A DNA stretch of 11,722 nt from an uncultured Desulfovibrio sp. (lineage in GTDB: Bacteria > Desulfobacterota > Desulfovibrionia > Desulfovibrionales > Desulfovibrionaceae), in NCBI GenBank assembly GCA_900553145.1, contig USCL01000101.1, forward strand, positions 1 through 11,722, written 5' to 3'. Below the pieces are notes generated by a model. It searched no databases. It was not told the origin of the DNA and saw only the letters and a list, made by a program, of their open reading frames with translations. Every line of letters begins with the position of its first letter. Positions within the stretch are counted from its first letter, which is position 1. Made by a program: the position numbers and the translations under genes. Of this stretch, positions 6,340 to 11,722 are shown in pieces.

Positions 6340-7928
6340 GACAGGCGGAAAAAGTCATCGGCATCATCGATCTCGGCAGCAACTCGGTCCGCCTGCTGCT
6401 CGTCCGCGCCCATGCGGACGGTTCCACGACGATCCTGAACCAGGTCAAGCATATGGTCCGCCTCGGCGAAGGCGGCTTCACCCACAACCGCCTCCAGGAA
6501 GAGACGATGGCCCGTACCATCGCGGTATTGCGCGGGCTGGCGGAAATGTGCGAGGTCTATGAGACCACGGAAATCATCGCCATCGCCACGGCGGCCGTGC
6601 GCGACGCCGTCAACGGCCCCGAGTTCATCCGGCGCGTGCAGGAAAAGACCGGGATCGACTTCACGGTCGTCTCGGGCCGCGAAGAGGCGCGCCTCATCTA
6701 TCTCGGCGTTTCCAGCGGATTGGAGCAGAGCAAAAGCCTGCGGCTGTTCATCGACATCGGCGGCGGCAGCACCGAGCTCATCGTGGGCGACTCCCACACC
6801 TACAAAAACCTTGATTCGCTCAAGCTCGGCTGCGTGCGCCTGACGAACCTTTTCTTCGAGGACGACAAGGGGCCCGTCTCCGCCTATACCTACGCGGCGC
6901 TGCAACGCTACGTCCGCAACGAAGCCCTGCACTCCTTCCAGCGCATCGCGGGCTTCGAAATCCCCGAAGCCGTCGCCAGCTCGGGCACGGCCCAGAACCT
7001 TGCGGAAATCGCCGCCGCGCTGGAGCAGGCGGACGCCGCGCGCACGGGCAGGCCCTCCGCGGCTTCCAAGCATATCCTCAGCTACGACGGCCTGCGCCGC
7101 GCCGTCAAGGAACTGTGCGCCCGCAGCCTTGAGGAGCGCAAATCCATTCCGGGCATCAATCCCAACCGGGCCGACGTGATCATCGCGGGCGCGGCCATCC
7201 TCCAGACCATCATGGAGGAACAGGGATTCGAGAGCGTGCTCATCAGCAACCGCAACCTGCAAAACGGCATCCTCGTCGACTACCTCATGCGGACGTACCC
7301 GCAGAAGGCGAGCCCCCGGCTCTCCGCCCGGGAGGAAAGCGTCCTCCAGCTGGCCCGGTTCTGCCGCTTCGAGGAAAAGCACTCCCGGCACATCGCCAAG
7401 CTGGCCCTCGAGCTGTTCGACAGCGCGCGGGACATCGGCCTGCACGACGCCCCGCCCGTATCCCGCGAACTGCTGTATTACGCCGCCCTGCTGCACGACA
7501 TCGGCATCTTCATTTCCTTTGCGAACCACAACGCGCACAGCCATTATCTTATCCGCAACACGGAACTGCTCGGCTTCACGGAACGCGAAATCGAGCTCAT
7601 GGCGGCGCTGGCGTTTTTCCATCGCAAGCGCCCCTCCAAAAAAATCCCGCTGTTCCTCCAGCTTGACGAAACCATCCGGGAAGATGTGCGCCTGCTGTCC
7701 CTCTTCCTCACCCTTGCGGAACGCATGGACAAAAGCCACCGGCAGATCATCCGTTCGGCCCGTTTCGGACGCACGCAGGACGGCGAACTCGAGCTGCGCC
7801 TTCAGGCCTCCGAGCCTTGCCCCATTGAAATCGAAGAGATCCAGCGCAGCCACAAGCTGGTCAAGAAGGCTTTCCACACGCACTTCGCGCTTTGCCCGTG
7901 CCTTGAAAACGGGGCGCCTATTGTTTGA
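6324..7928 (+). CDS. ppx: Exopolyphosphatase / pppGpp phosphatase (Ppx/GppA family) with C-terminal HD domain
   Basis: A 534-residue protein. The N-terminal actin-like phosphatase domain has the phosphate-1 loop IIDLGSNSVRLLL (D16), the catalytic Glu region SGREEARLIYLGV (E120/E121, matching E121 of E. coli Ppx), the phosphate-2 loop FIDIGGGSTELIV (D144) and SSGTAQNL (about 219-226). The family removes terminal phosphate from polyphosphate and/or converts pppGpp to ppGpp; motifs do not separate the two. From about 345 an HD domain follows: RHIAKLALELF (H356), LLHDIGIFI (H391, D392), NHNAHSHYL, AFFHRKRP (H433), LAERMDKSH. The last ligand motif, usually A-D in this family and A-D in the neighbouring HD protein, is A-E (E466). 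The start is ATG 6324 with a weak GGA 6 nt upstream; ATG 6318 is an alternative. The 16-nt overlap with the HD gene suggests translational coupling. Confidence 0.93.
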   Translation: MPGELGQAEKVIGIIDLGSNSVRLLLVRAHADGSTTILNQVKHMVRLGEGGFTHNRLQEETMARTIAVLRGLAEMCEVYETTEIIAIATAAVRDAVNGPEFIRRVQEKTGIDFTVVSGREEARLIYLGVSSGLEQSKSLRLFIDIGGGSTELIVGDSHTYKNLDSLKLGCVRLTNLFFEDDKGPVSAYTYAALQRYVRNEALHSFQRIAGFEIPEAVASSGTAQNLAEIAAALEQADAARTGRPSAASKHILSYDGLRRAVKELCARSLEERKSIPGINPNRADVIIAGAAILQTIMEEQGFESVLISNRNLQNGILVDYLMRTYPQKASPRLSAREESVLQLARFCRFEEKHSRHIAKLALELFDSARDIGLHDAPPVSRELLYYAALLHDIGIFISFANHNAHSHYLIRNTELLGFTEREIELMAALAFFHRKRPSKKIPLFLQLDETIREDVRLLSLFLTLAERMDKSHRQIIRSARFGRTQDGELELRLQASEPCPIEIEEIQRSHKLVKKAFHTHFALCPCLENGAPIV

Positions 7929-7944
7929 CAACCGGGAGAGGGAA

Positions 7945-7963
7945 TCCTTCTGAGGAAGGACTT
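7945..7963 (+). terminator. Weak terminator-like hairpin after ppx
   Basis: Seventeen nt after the ppx stop, TCCTTC (7945-7950) and GAAGGA (7955-7960) form a 6-bp stem around a TGAG loop, followed by CTTTC. The T-tract is short, so termination would be inefficient. It is the best candidate end for the ppk-HD-ppx transcript. Confidence 0.4.
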
Positions 7964-8104
7964 TCAGCGCTGCCATCGATGCCCGCAAGTCTCGAAGACC
8001 CGTCAACGGGCACGGCCACGAGGCAGGCACCCGGTCGTCTTCCCCTCCCCCCGGCCCGCCTCCCCCCTCCTTCCCAAGACTTTCGACGAGTGGGGAGGCG
8101 GCGC

Positions 8105-8175
8105 GGAGGGAGTTCGTCCCGGCGCAGGCTGGGAGGGAGTTCCCCGCACCGCCCGCAGTATGTTTTCCACCGCCC
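8105..8175. repeat. Short direct repeats in the ppx-mgtA convergent gap
   Basis: GGAGGGAGTTC occurs at 8105-8115 and again at 8132-8142 (27-bp period), and CACCGCCC at 8147-8154 and 8168-8175 (21-bp period). They lie just past the mgtA stop and would be in its 3' untranslated RNA. The whole gap (7929-8179) contains no supportable gene; a GC-rich polypyrimidine tract lies at about 8040-8072. No intrinsic terminator for mgtA is evident. The function of the repeats is unknown. Confidence 0.4.
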
Positions 8176-8179
8176 TACC

Positions 8180-10882
8180 TTACAGCAGTTCCCCGTACTT
8201 TCTGATGAAGATGCCCTTGAGCGCCGTCGTCAGCAGCATATAGGCCGCGATCATGGCGAACAGCCACGGGAAAAAGCTTCCCGGAAGCGGCATCATATCG
8301 AGGGACTTGCCGACGATCGTGAACGGGATGCAGGTCCCGGCCAGAATCCCGAGCGAGGTCAGCCCGGTCACCCGCCACGAGGCCCTGCTCCGCAGGAACG
8401 GGATCTCGGGCGTGCGCAGCATGTGGAGCACCAGCGTCTGCGTCCACAGCGACTCCACGAACCAGCCCGCCTGAAAGAGGCCCACGAACGCGGCCTGCGT
8501 CCCCGCATCCAGCGTGCCGTACGCCCCGCCGAACACCGTCGGGCAGATAAGCGTGTACAGCAGGATATACGTCATGATGTCGAACACGGAACTGGAAGGC
8601 CCGAACCAGATCATGAACCGGCTGATGGACGCGGCGTCCCATGTCCTCGGCTGCTTGAGGAAATCCCCGTCCACATTGTCCCACGGCATGGCCGTGCACG
8701 AGATGTCGTAGATGAGGTTCAGCACGAGGATCTGAAGCGGGGCCAGCGGAAGGAACGGCAGGAAAGCGCTCGCCGCCAGCACCGAGAACATATTGCCGAA
8801 GTTGGAGCTTGCCGTCATCTTGATGTACTTGATGATGTTGGCGTAAACCTTGCGGCCTTCTATCGCGCCCTGCTCGAGCACCATCAAATCCTTTTCCAAC
8901 AGGATGATGTCGGCGGATTCCCGGGCGATGTCCACGGCGGAATCCACCGAAATCCCCACGTCCGAGGCCTTCATCGCCGCTGCGTCGTTGATGCCGTCGC
9001 CCATGAAGCCCACGGTGTGCCCGTTCTCCCGCAGGCAGGTCACGATGCGCGCCTTTTGCTGCGGGGTCAGCTTGGCGAAAACGTCCGTGCGTTCCGCCGC
9101 ATCGCGCAACGCCGCGTCATCCATCGCTTCCACATCGGAACCAAGCAAAACGGATCGGGCACGCACCCCCACCTGCTCGCACACGCTGCGGGTCACCGCG
9201 TCGTTGTCGCCGGTCAGAACTTTGACGGCCACGCCGTAGTCCTTCAAGGCGGCGACGGCCGCCGCCGCGGATTCCTTCGGCGGATCGAGGAAGGCGAGAT
9301 ATCCGATGAGCACCATATCCGACTCGTCGGACACGGAAAACGCCCCGGCGGCCATCGGGTTCGTCTTGTGGGCCACGGCGATGACGCGCAGCCCGGCCTC
9401 ATTGTACCGCCGTACCGTGGCGAGGATCTCCCCGGCCAAAGCTCCGGTGAGCGGCTCCACCTTCCCCTTGTATTCCGCGTAACGGCAAATGGAGAGCATT
9501 TCCTCCACCGCGCCCTTGGTGATGATCTGCGTCTTGCCGGTCTTGTCGGCCACCACCACGCTCATGCGCCGACGCGTGAAATCGAACGGGATTTCGTCCA
9601 CTTTCCGGTAATCCTGCCAGAGCGGGAGCATCTTCGTTTCGTAGGCGTGCTCCACGATGGCCTTGTCCATGACGTTGCGGAGGCCGGTCTGGTGATAGCT
9701 GTTCAGGAAGGCATGGCGCAGGACGCGCTCATCCACATTCCCGTGCACGTCGAGCGGGTATTCAAGGACGATGCGATCCTGCGTAAGGGTCCCGGTCTTG
9801 TCCGTGCACAGGATGTCCATGGCCCCGAGGTTCTGGATTGCGTTGAGATGTTTGACGATGACCTTTTTCCGGGACATGGCGACCGCACCCTTGGCGAGGT
9901 TCGCGGACACGATCATGGGCAGCATTTCCGGGGTCAGGCCCACGGCCACGGACAGCGCGAACAGCGCGGCCTGCACCCAATCGCCTTTCGTGAAGCCGTT
10001 GAGGAACAGCACGACCGGAACCATGCCCATCATGAACCGGATAAGTACCCACGACACCGCGTTTACGCCCTTTTCAAAATTCGTGCGGACGCGCGTTTCC
10101 GCGACGCGCCGGGCCAGCGCGCCGAACAGGGTGTCCTTGCCCACGGCGATCACGAGGGCCAGAGCCGAGCCGCTGACCACCGTACTGCCCATGAACGCGA
10201 GATTATTGCATTCCAGAGGGTTGCCGTTTTCCGGCGTCCGCGCGGCGGCCCACTTCTCCACCGGCTCGCTCTCGCCGGTCAGGGACGACTGGCTGACGAA
10301 AAGATCCTTGGTCTCGACGACACGCACGTCGGCGGGGATCATGTCCCCCGCGGCGAGGCGGATGACGTCGCCCACAACGAGTTCCGAGATGGGGCGTTCC
10401 CGGCTCTCGCCGTCACGCAGAACCGCGATAGTCGTCTTGACCATCGCCTGCAGACGTTCCGCCGCATTGCCCGAGCGCACTTCCTGCACAAAACGCAACA
10501 TGCCGCTGATGAAAACCATGACGCCGACGATAAGCACGGCGGTGAGATCGCGCTCCTCCGGCGCGACGATGACGTAGTCGGTGATGAAGGAAATGACCGC
10601 GAGGACGATGAGGACGACGGTAAACGGATTGACGAAGGCCCGGAACAGGCGCTTCAGGATGGAGTCCGCCTTTTTGCGGGCGAGCTCGTTCCGCCCGAAC
10701 AGTTCCCGCATGGCTTCGGGCCGGGCCAGCCCTTGGGGGGTGGTTTCGTAGGCGTCAAACACCTCGCGCGGCGTCCGGCTGGCCGCCTCAAGGAGACGGG
10801 CGGTTGCGGGGCGGGCGGCCAGTTCCCGGAGCCCCTGCGTGACGGACAGCTCCTTTTCCATTTCGTATTGCTTTTTGATCAT
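8180..10882 (-). CDS. mgtA: Magnesium-transporting P-type ATPase (MgtA/MgtB-like)
   Basis: A 900-residue P-type ATPase, close to the 898 residues of E. coli MgtA. It has an N-terminal cytoplasmic part, then about ten membrane helices in the P3B arrangement. Visible motifs are SLTGESEPVEKW (TGES about 202-205), the transmembrane GLTPEMLPMIV (PEMLP about 318-322), CTDKTGTLTQD with the phosphorylated Asp (D361), KVLTGDNDAVT, MGDGINDAAAMKASDVGIS (about 627-645), and in the C-terminal membrane part LNLIYDISCTAMPWDNVD, typical of MgtA. The family imports Mg2+ across the inner membrane at ATP cost. The start is ATG 10882: GAGG lies 8 nt upstream, and this ATG overlaps the stop of the preceding 53-codon ORF (ATGA). 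The frame stays open far upstream, which makes a 1035-codon ORF, but that extension is leader sequence. Ion specificity is inferred from family similarity. Confidence 0.95.
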   Translation of the reverse strand: MIKKQYEMEKELSVTQGLRELAARPATARLLEAASRTPREVFDAYETTPQGLARPEAMRELFGRNELARKKADSILKRLFRAFVNPFTVVLIVLAVISFITDYVIVAPEERDLTAVLIVGVMVFISGMLRFVQEVRSGNAAERLQAMVKTTIAVLRDGESRERPISELVVGDVIRLAAGDMIPADVRVVETKDLFVSQSSLTGESEPVEKWAAARTPENGNPLECNNLAFMGSTVVSGSALALVIAVGKDTLFGALARRVAETRVRTNFEKGVNAVSWVLIRFMMGMVPVVLFLNGFTKGDWVQAALFALSVAVGLTPEMLPMIVSANLAKGAVAMSRKKVIVKHLNAIQNLGAMDILCTDKTGTLTQDRIVLEYPLDVHGNVDERVLRHAFLNSYHQTGLRNVMDKAIVEHAYETKMLPLWQDYRKVDEIPFDFTRRRMSVVVADKTGKTQIITKGAVEEMLSICRYAEYKGKVEPLTGALAGEILATVRRYNEAGLRVIAVAHKTNPMAAGAFSVSDESDMVLIGYLAFLDPPKESAAAAVAALKDYGVAVKVLTGDNDAVTRSVCEQVGVRARSVLLGSDVEAMDDAALRDAAERTDVFAKLTPQQKARIVTCLRENGHTVGFMGDGINDAAAMKASDVGISVDSAVDIARESADIILLEKDLMVLEQGAIEGRKVYANIIKYIKMTASSNFGNMFSVLAASAFLPFLPLAPLQILVLNLIYDISCTAMPWDNVDGDFLKQPRTWDAASISRFMIWFGPSSSVFDIMTYILLYTLICPTVFGGAYGTLDAGTQAAFVGLFQAGWFVESLWTQTLVLHMLRTPEIPFLRSRASWRVTGLTSLGILAGTCIPFTIVGKSLDMMPLPGSFFPWLFAMIAAYMLLTTALKGIFIRKYGELL

Positions 10883-11040
10883 AGTTTCAACCTCATGAAC
10901 GCTTTCCGGATCAGGCGTGAACCGATCCGGTGATTGATCCGAATCATGGCTGCAAAGCAGCCTTTCCACACACCGGGGCCATAGGCCGCATACGCGGCAA
11001 GATTCCCGGCGAACAGCCTGCGGCAACAGGCAATGTCCAC
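10879..11040 (-). CDS. Small basic protein, 53 aa, coupled to mgtA
   Basis: It starts at GTG 11040 with GGAGG (11047-11051) 6 nt upstream, an ideal SD, and ends at TGA 10879-10881, overlapping the mgtA ATG as ATGA. The product begins MDIACCRRLFAGNLAAYAAY, continues GPGVWKGCFAAMIRIN, and ends with a strongly basic helix-like tail (RIGSRLIRKAFMRLKL). It has three Cys and about ten Arg/Lys against one acidic residue. I recognise no family. The coupling suggests either a leader ORF whose translation opens the weak mgtA ribosome site, or a small MgtA-associated protein. Longer in-frame extension to 11133 exists but has no SD. Expression is unproven; the SD and overlap are the evidence. Confidence 0.6.
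   Translation of the reverse strand: MDIACCRRLFAGNLAAYAAYGPGVWKGCFAAMIRINHRIGSRLIRKAFMRLKL
10906..10930 (-). promoter_or_regulatory. Hairpin just upstream of the mgtA ribosome site, with alternative partner
   Basis: On the mRNA, CCGGATC (10930-10924) pairs with GATCCGG (10912-10906) across an 11-nt loop, a 7-bp perfect stem. It ends 11 nt before the mgtA SD GAGG (10894-10891) and lies inside the 53-codon ORF. A second copy, CGGATC (10941-10936), could pair with the same 3' arm instead. Ribosomes translating the small ORF would melt the stem, which fits translational coupling. The regulatory role is inferred. Confidence 0.5.
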
Positions 11041-11154
11041 AAGACACCTCCAAAGGTATTTCTGATGAAAGGAAGCGCCGGTGAAGACGCGATCCCGTAA
11101 GGCTCGTGGCCAATGAGCCGCGCAAAACGGCACGGCGGGAGGCGAACGCGGCGG
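11041..11154 (-). other. Spacer between the 65- and 53-codon leader ORFs
   Basis: The 114-nt spacer contains a hairpin-capable segment, GGCTC...GAGCC with a 9-nt loop (11101-11119), whose loop holds the palindrome TGGCCA. No separate gene is seen. The SD of the 53-codon ORF lies at its downstream end. Confidence 0.45.
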
Positions 11155-11352
11155 CTAGCGGCCGTGTTCGTAGGGGGAAAGGCGCAATCCGGAAAGGATA
11201 CGCCGCGGGGAGGCTATGGGAACGGCGAAAGCCCCGGCCATACGGAGGGTTCCGAAGGGTGCGAGGAGAAACGCAGGGATGCGGCATTCCCGAGAAAGGC
11301 GGAGGGCACGCGAAACGTTGCCCGCATGCAGGGACGGAGAGAAGAAGGACAT
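11155..11352 (-). CDS. Small protein, 65 aa, in the mgtA leader
   Basis: ATG 11352 is preceded at 5 nt by a perfect AGGAGG (11358-11363). The product starts MSFFSPSLHAGNVSRALRLS, has a moderately hydrophobic stretch at about residues 25-47 (IPAFLLAPFGTL, then RMAGAFAVPIA), and ends RRILSGLRLSPYEHGR before TAG. It is basic, has one Cys, and carries no recognised domain. It could be a short membrane-inserted peptide; the single Arg in the hydrophobic segment weakens that reading. Its place between two other small ORFs with strong SDs upstream of mgtA suggests a leader polypeptide or a small partner of the transporter. The SD is the main support; function is unknown. Confidence 0.55.
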   Translation of the reverse strand: MSFFSPSLHAGNVSRALRLSRECRIPAFLLAPFGTLRMAGAFAVPIASPRRILSGLRLSPYEHGR

Positions 11353-11369
11353 GGAAACCTCCTGAGCCG

Positions 11370-11386
11370 CCGGGGGTGCTCCCCGG
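11370..11386 (-). promoter_or_regulatory. GC-rich hairpin between the 27- and 65-codon leader ORFs
   Basis: CCGGGG-AGCAC-CCCCGG forms a perfect 6-bp stem with a 5-nt loop. It starts 6 nt after the 27-codon ORF stop and ends 7 nt before the AGGAGG of the next ORF. No T-run follows, so it is not an intrinsic terminator. It may control access to the 65-codon ORF. Confidence 0.45.
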
Positions 11387-11391
11387 ACATG

Positions 11392-11475
11392 TCAGAAGGT
11401 CAGGAGAAGCACGCCGGCAGCGGTTGCTGTGGCACTGTCAGTTGAAGGGCAACTGTGACTACTGTCGGACGACAT
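11392..11475 (-). CDS. Putative leader peptide, 27 aa, Ser/Thr-rich, first ORF of the mgtA transcript
   Basis: ATG 11475 lies 6 nt after AAGGAGG (11482-11488), the strongest SD in the region, about 45 nt after the predicted transcription start. The peptide begins MSSDSSHSCPSTDSATATA and ends GVLLLTF before TGA: 11 of 27 residues are Ser or Thr, followed by a short hydrophobic end. The codons overlie two mutually exclusive RNA stems (see the hairpin at 11439-11455). Position, size and structure resemble leader peptides that regulate mgtA in Salmonella (MgtL), but there is no sequence similarity and no Pro-codon run. It could also be a chance ORF, although the SD argues against that. Confidence 0.55.
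   Translation of the reverse strand: MSSDSSHSCPSTDSATATAAGVLLLTF
11439..11455 (-). promoter_or_regulatory. Hairpin inside the 27-codon leader ORF
   Basis: CAGTTG-CCCTT-CAACTG is a 6-bp stem with a 5-nt loop over codons 7-13. The 5' arm (as GTTGC, 11453-11449 on the mRNA) can instead pair with GCAAC (11427-11423) further downstream. Only one of the two can form at a time, the arrangement seen in ribosome-sensed attenuators. Confidence 0.4.
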
Positions 11476-11504
11476 GCTTTTCCTCCTTGGCGAGATAGGG
11501 AAAT

Positions 11505-11518
11505 GCCGCTTTTGCGGC
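11505..11518 (-). promoter_or_regulatory. 5'-end hairpin of the mgtA leader
   Basis: GCCGC-AAAA-GCGGC is a 5-bp stem with a 4-nt loop within a few bases of the predicted 5' end of the mgtA mRNA. It has no T-tract. It probably acts as a 5' stabiliser or is part of a larger fold. Confidence 0.4.
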
Positions 11519-11529
11519 TTCCGGGCCGA

Positions 11530-11558
11530 TCCCTAAACAACTCCCCCGGTAAAGTCAA
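11530..11558 (-). promoter_or_regulatory. mgtA: Candidate sigma-70 promoter of the mgtA leader transcript
   Basis: On the minus strand TTGACT (11553-11558) is followed after exactly 17 bp by TAGGGA (11530-11535). The -35 matches 5 of 6 and the -10 is weak, suggesting an activated promoter. It would start an mRNA near 11523 with about 640 nt before mgtA. I found no PhoP box by eye. Confidence 0.5.
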
Positions 11559-11595
11559 CACATGATACGGTGCCCGCACGGTTTCCAACACGCTC

Positions 11596-11619
11596 CCCGC
11601 CATGACATGCGGGCTTTTT
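11596..11619 (+). terminator. Plus-strand intrinsic terminator upstream of the mgtA promoter
   Basis: CCCGC (11596-11600) pairs with GCGGG (11609-11613), followed by C and five T (11615-11619), a rho-independent pattern for rightward transcription. The inner bases ATG and CAT can extend the stem with a bulged C. No plus-strand gene ends here inside the window. It may stop antisense transcripts or belong to an undetected small RNA. Confidence 0.45.
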
Positions 11620-11635
11620 CAGCCTTTATTGCGGA

Positions 11636-11656
11636 ACAATGCGTTTCAATCATTGT
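11636..11656. repeat. Inverted repeat near the right edge
   Basis: ACAATG and CATTGT form 6-bp arms around 9 nt (CGTTTCAAT), about 80-100 bp upstream of the mgtA -35 box. It could be a regulator binding site. The rest of 11559-11722 shows no gene I can support; frames open to the right edge lack SDs. Confidence 0.3.
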
Positions 11657-11722
11657 CTTCCCCGAATCATGGCGTGTACGGACAGGGAAAGGCCGCCGGT
11701 TCCGGGGCGGCCCGCCGAGGAG

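Noticed and set aside
6336..8030. 564-codon minus-strand frame antisense to ppx
   Set aside because: Shadow of Ppx/GppA; no SD and no family motifs.
7925..10933. 1002-codon plus-strand open frame antisense to mgtA
   Set aside because: Its sequence is His/Arg/Gly/Asp-rich with no recognisable fold, and it is the codon-position shadow of mgtA, whose motifs are unmistakable. It lacks an SD.
10883..11287. N-terminal extension of MgtA to 1035 residues
   Set aside because: The extension has no similarity to MgtA, has no SD, and overlaps the small leader ORFs. ATG 10882 gives the family's normal length.
11106..11498. Plus-strand 130- and 110-codon frames over the mgtA leader
   Set aside because: No SD, Arg/Gly-rich shadow composition, antisense to the small ORFs with good SDs.
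10883..11530. M-box (ykoK) Mg2+ riboswitch in the mgtA leader
   Set aside because: I searched by eye for its conserved core sequences and did not find them; an Infernal scan would settle it.

Overview
This is a high-GC window with densely packed bacterial genes. Most genes carry Shine-Dalgarno (SD) sequences of the AGGAGG type. The gene set (an archaeal/bacterial-type glycogen debranching enzyme, a CHASE-GGDEF diguanylate cyclase, Ppk1, a separate HD protein, a Ppx/GppA phosphatase with a C-terminal HD domain, and an MgtA-type P-type ATPase) would fit a Desulfovibrionaceae-like sulfate or sulfite reducer. That placement is inferred from style and gene content and is not proven here.

Layout. 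(1) Positions 1-2755, minus strand: the N-terminal 298 codons of a glycogen debranching enzyme run off the left edge. A 441-bp gap separates it from an upstream membrane diguanylate cyclase. (2) Positions 2756-7928, plus strand: a polyphosphate module. Ppk1 (GTG start at 3090) sits behind an 11-bp-periodic Pho-box-like repeat and is followed by a stand-alone HD-domain protein with a long Pro/Ala-rich N-terminus. The next gene, a Ppx/GppA exopolyphosphatase or pppGpp phosphatase, overlaps the HD gene by 16 bp. The order suggests that polyP synthesis and polyP or (p)ppGpp turnover are controlled together by phosphate starvation. (3) Positions 7929-8179: a convergent intergenic region with a weak terminator and short GC-rich direct repeats. 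(4) Positions 8180-11722, minus strand: a magnesium-type P-type ATPase (mgtA-like, 900 aa) with a leader of about 640 nt.

The mgtA leader is the most unusual part. Downstream of a TTGACT-N17-TAGGGA promoter it holds three successive small ORFs of 27, 65 and 53 codons, each with a strong, correctly spaced SD. The last one overlaps the mgtA start in an ATGA. MgtA's own SD is weak and lies just after a 7-bp hairpin whose 3' arm has two alternative partners. The 27-codon ORF also contains two mutually exclusive stems. This looks like a multi-ORF, translation-coupled leader controlling a Mg2+ transporter. It is similar in logic to the mgtL leader of Salmonella but has no sequence resemblance that I can see. 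Whether the small proteins are made, and what they do, is inference.

Several very long open frames antisense to ppk, ppx, the debranching gene and mgtA are high-GC shadows and are not annotated. I saw no rRNA, tRNA, CRISPR array, insertion sequence or phage gene.
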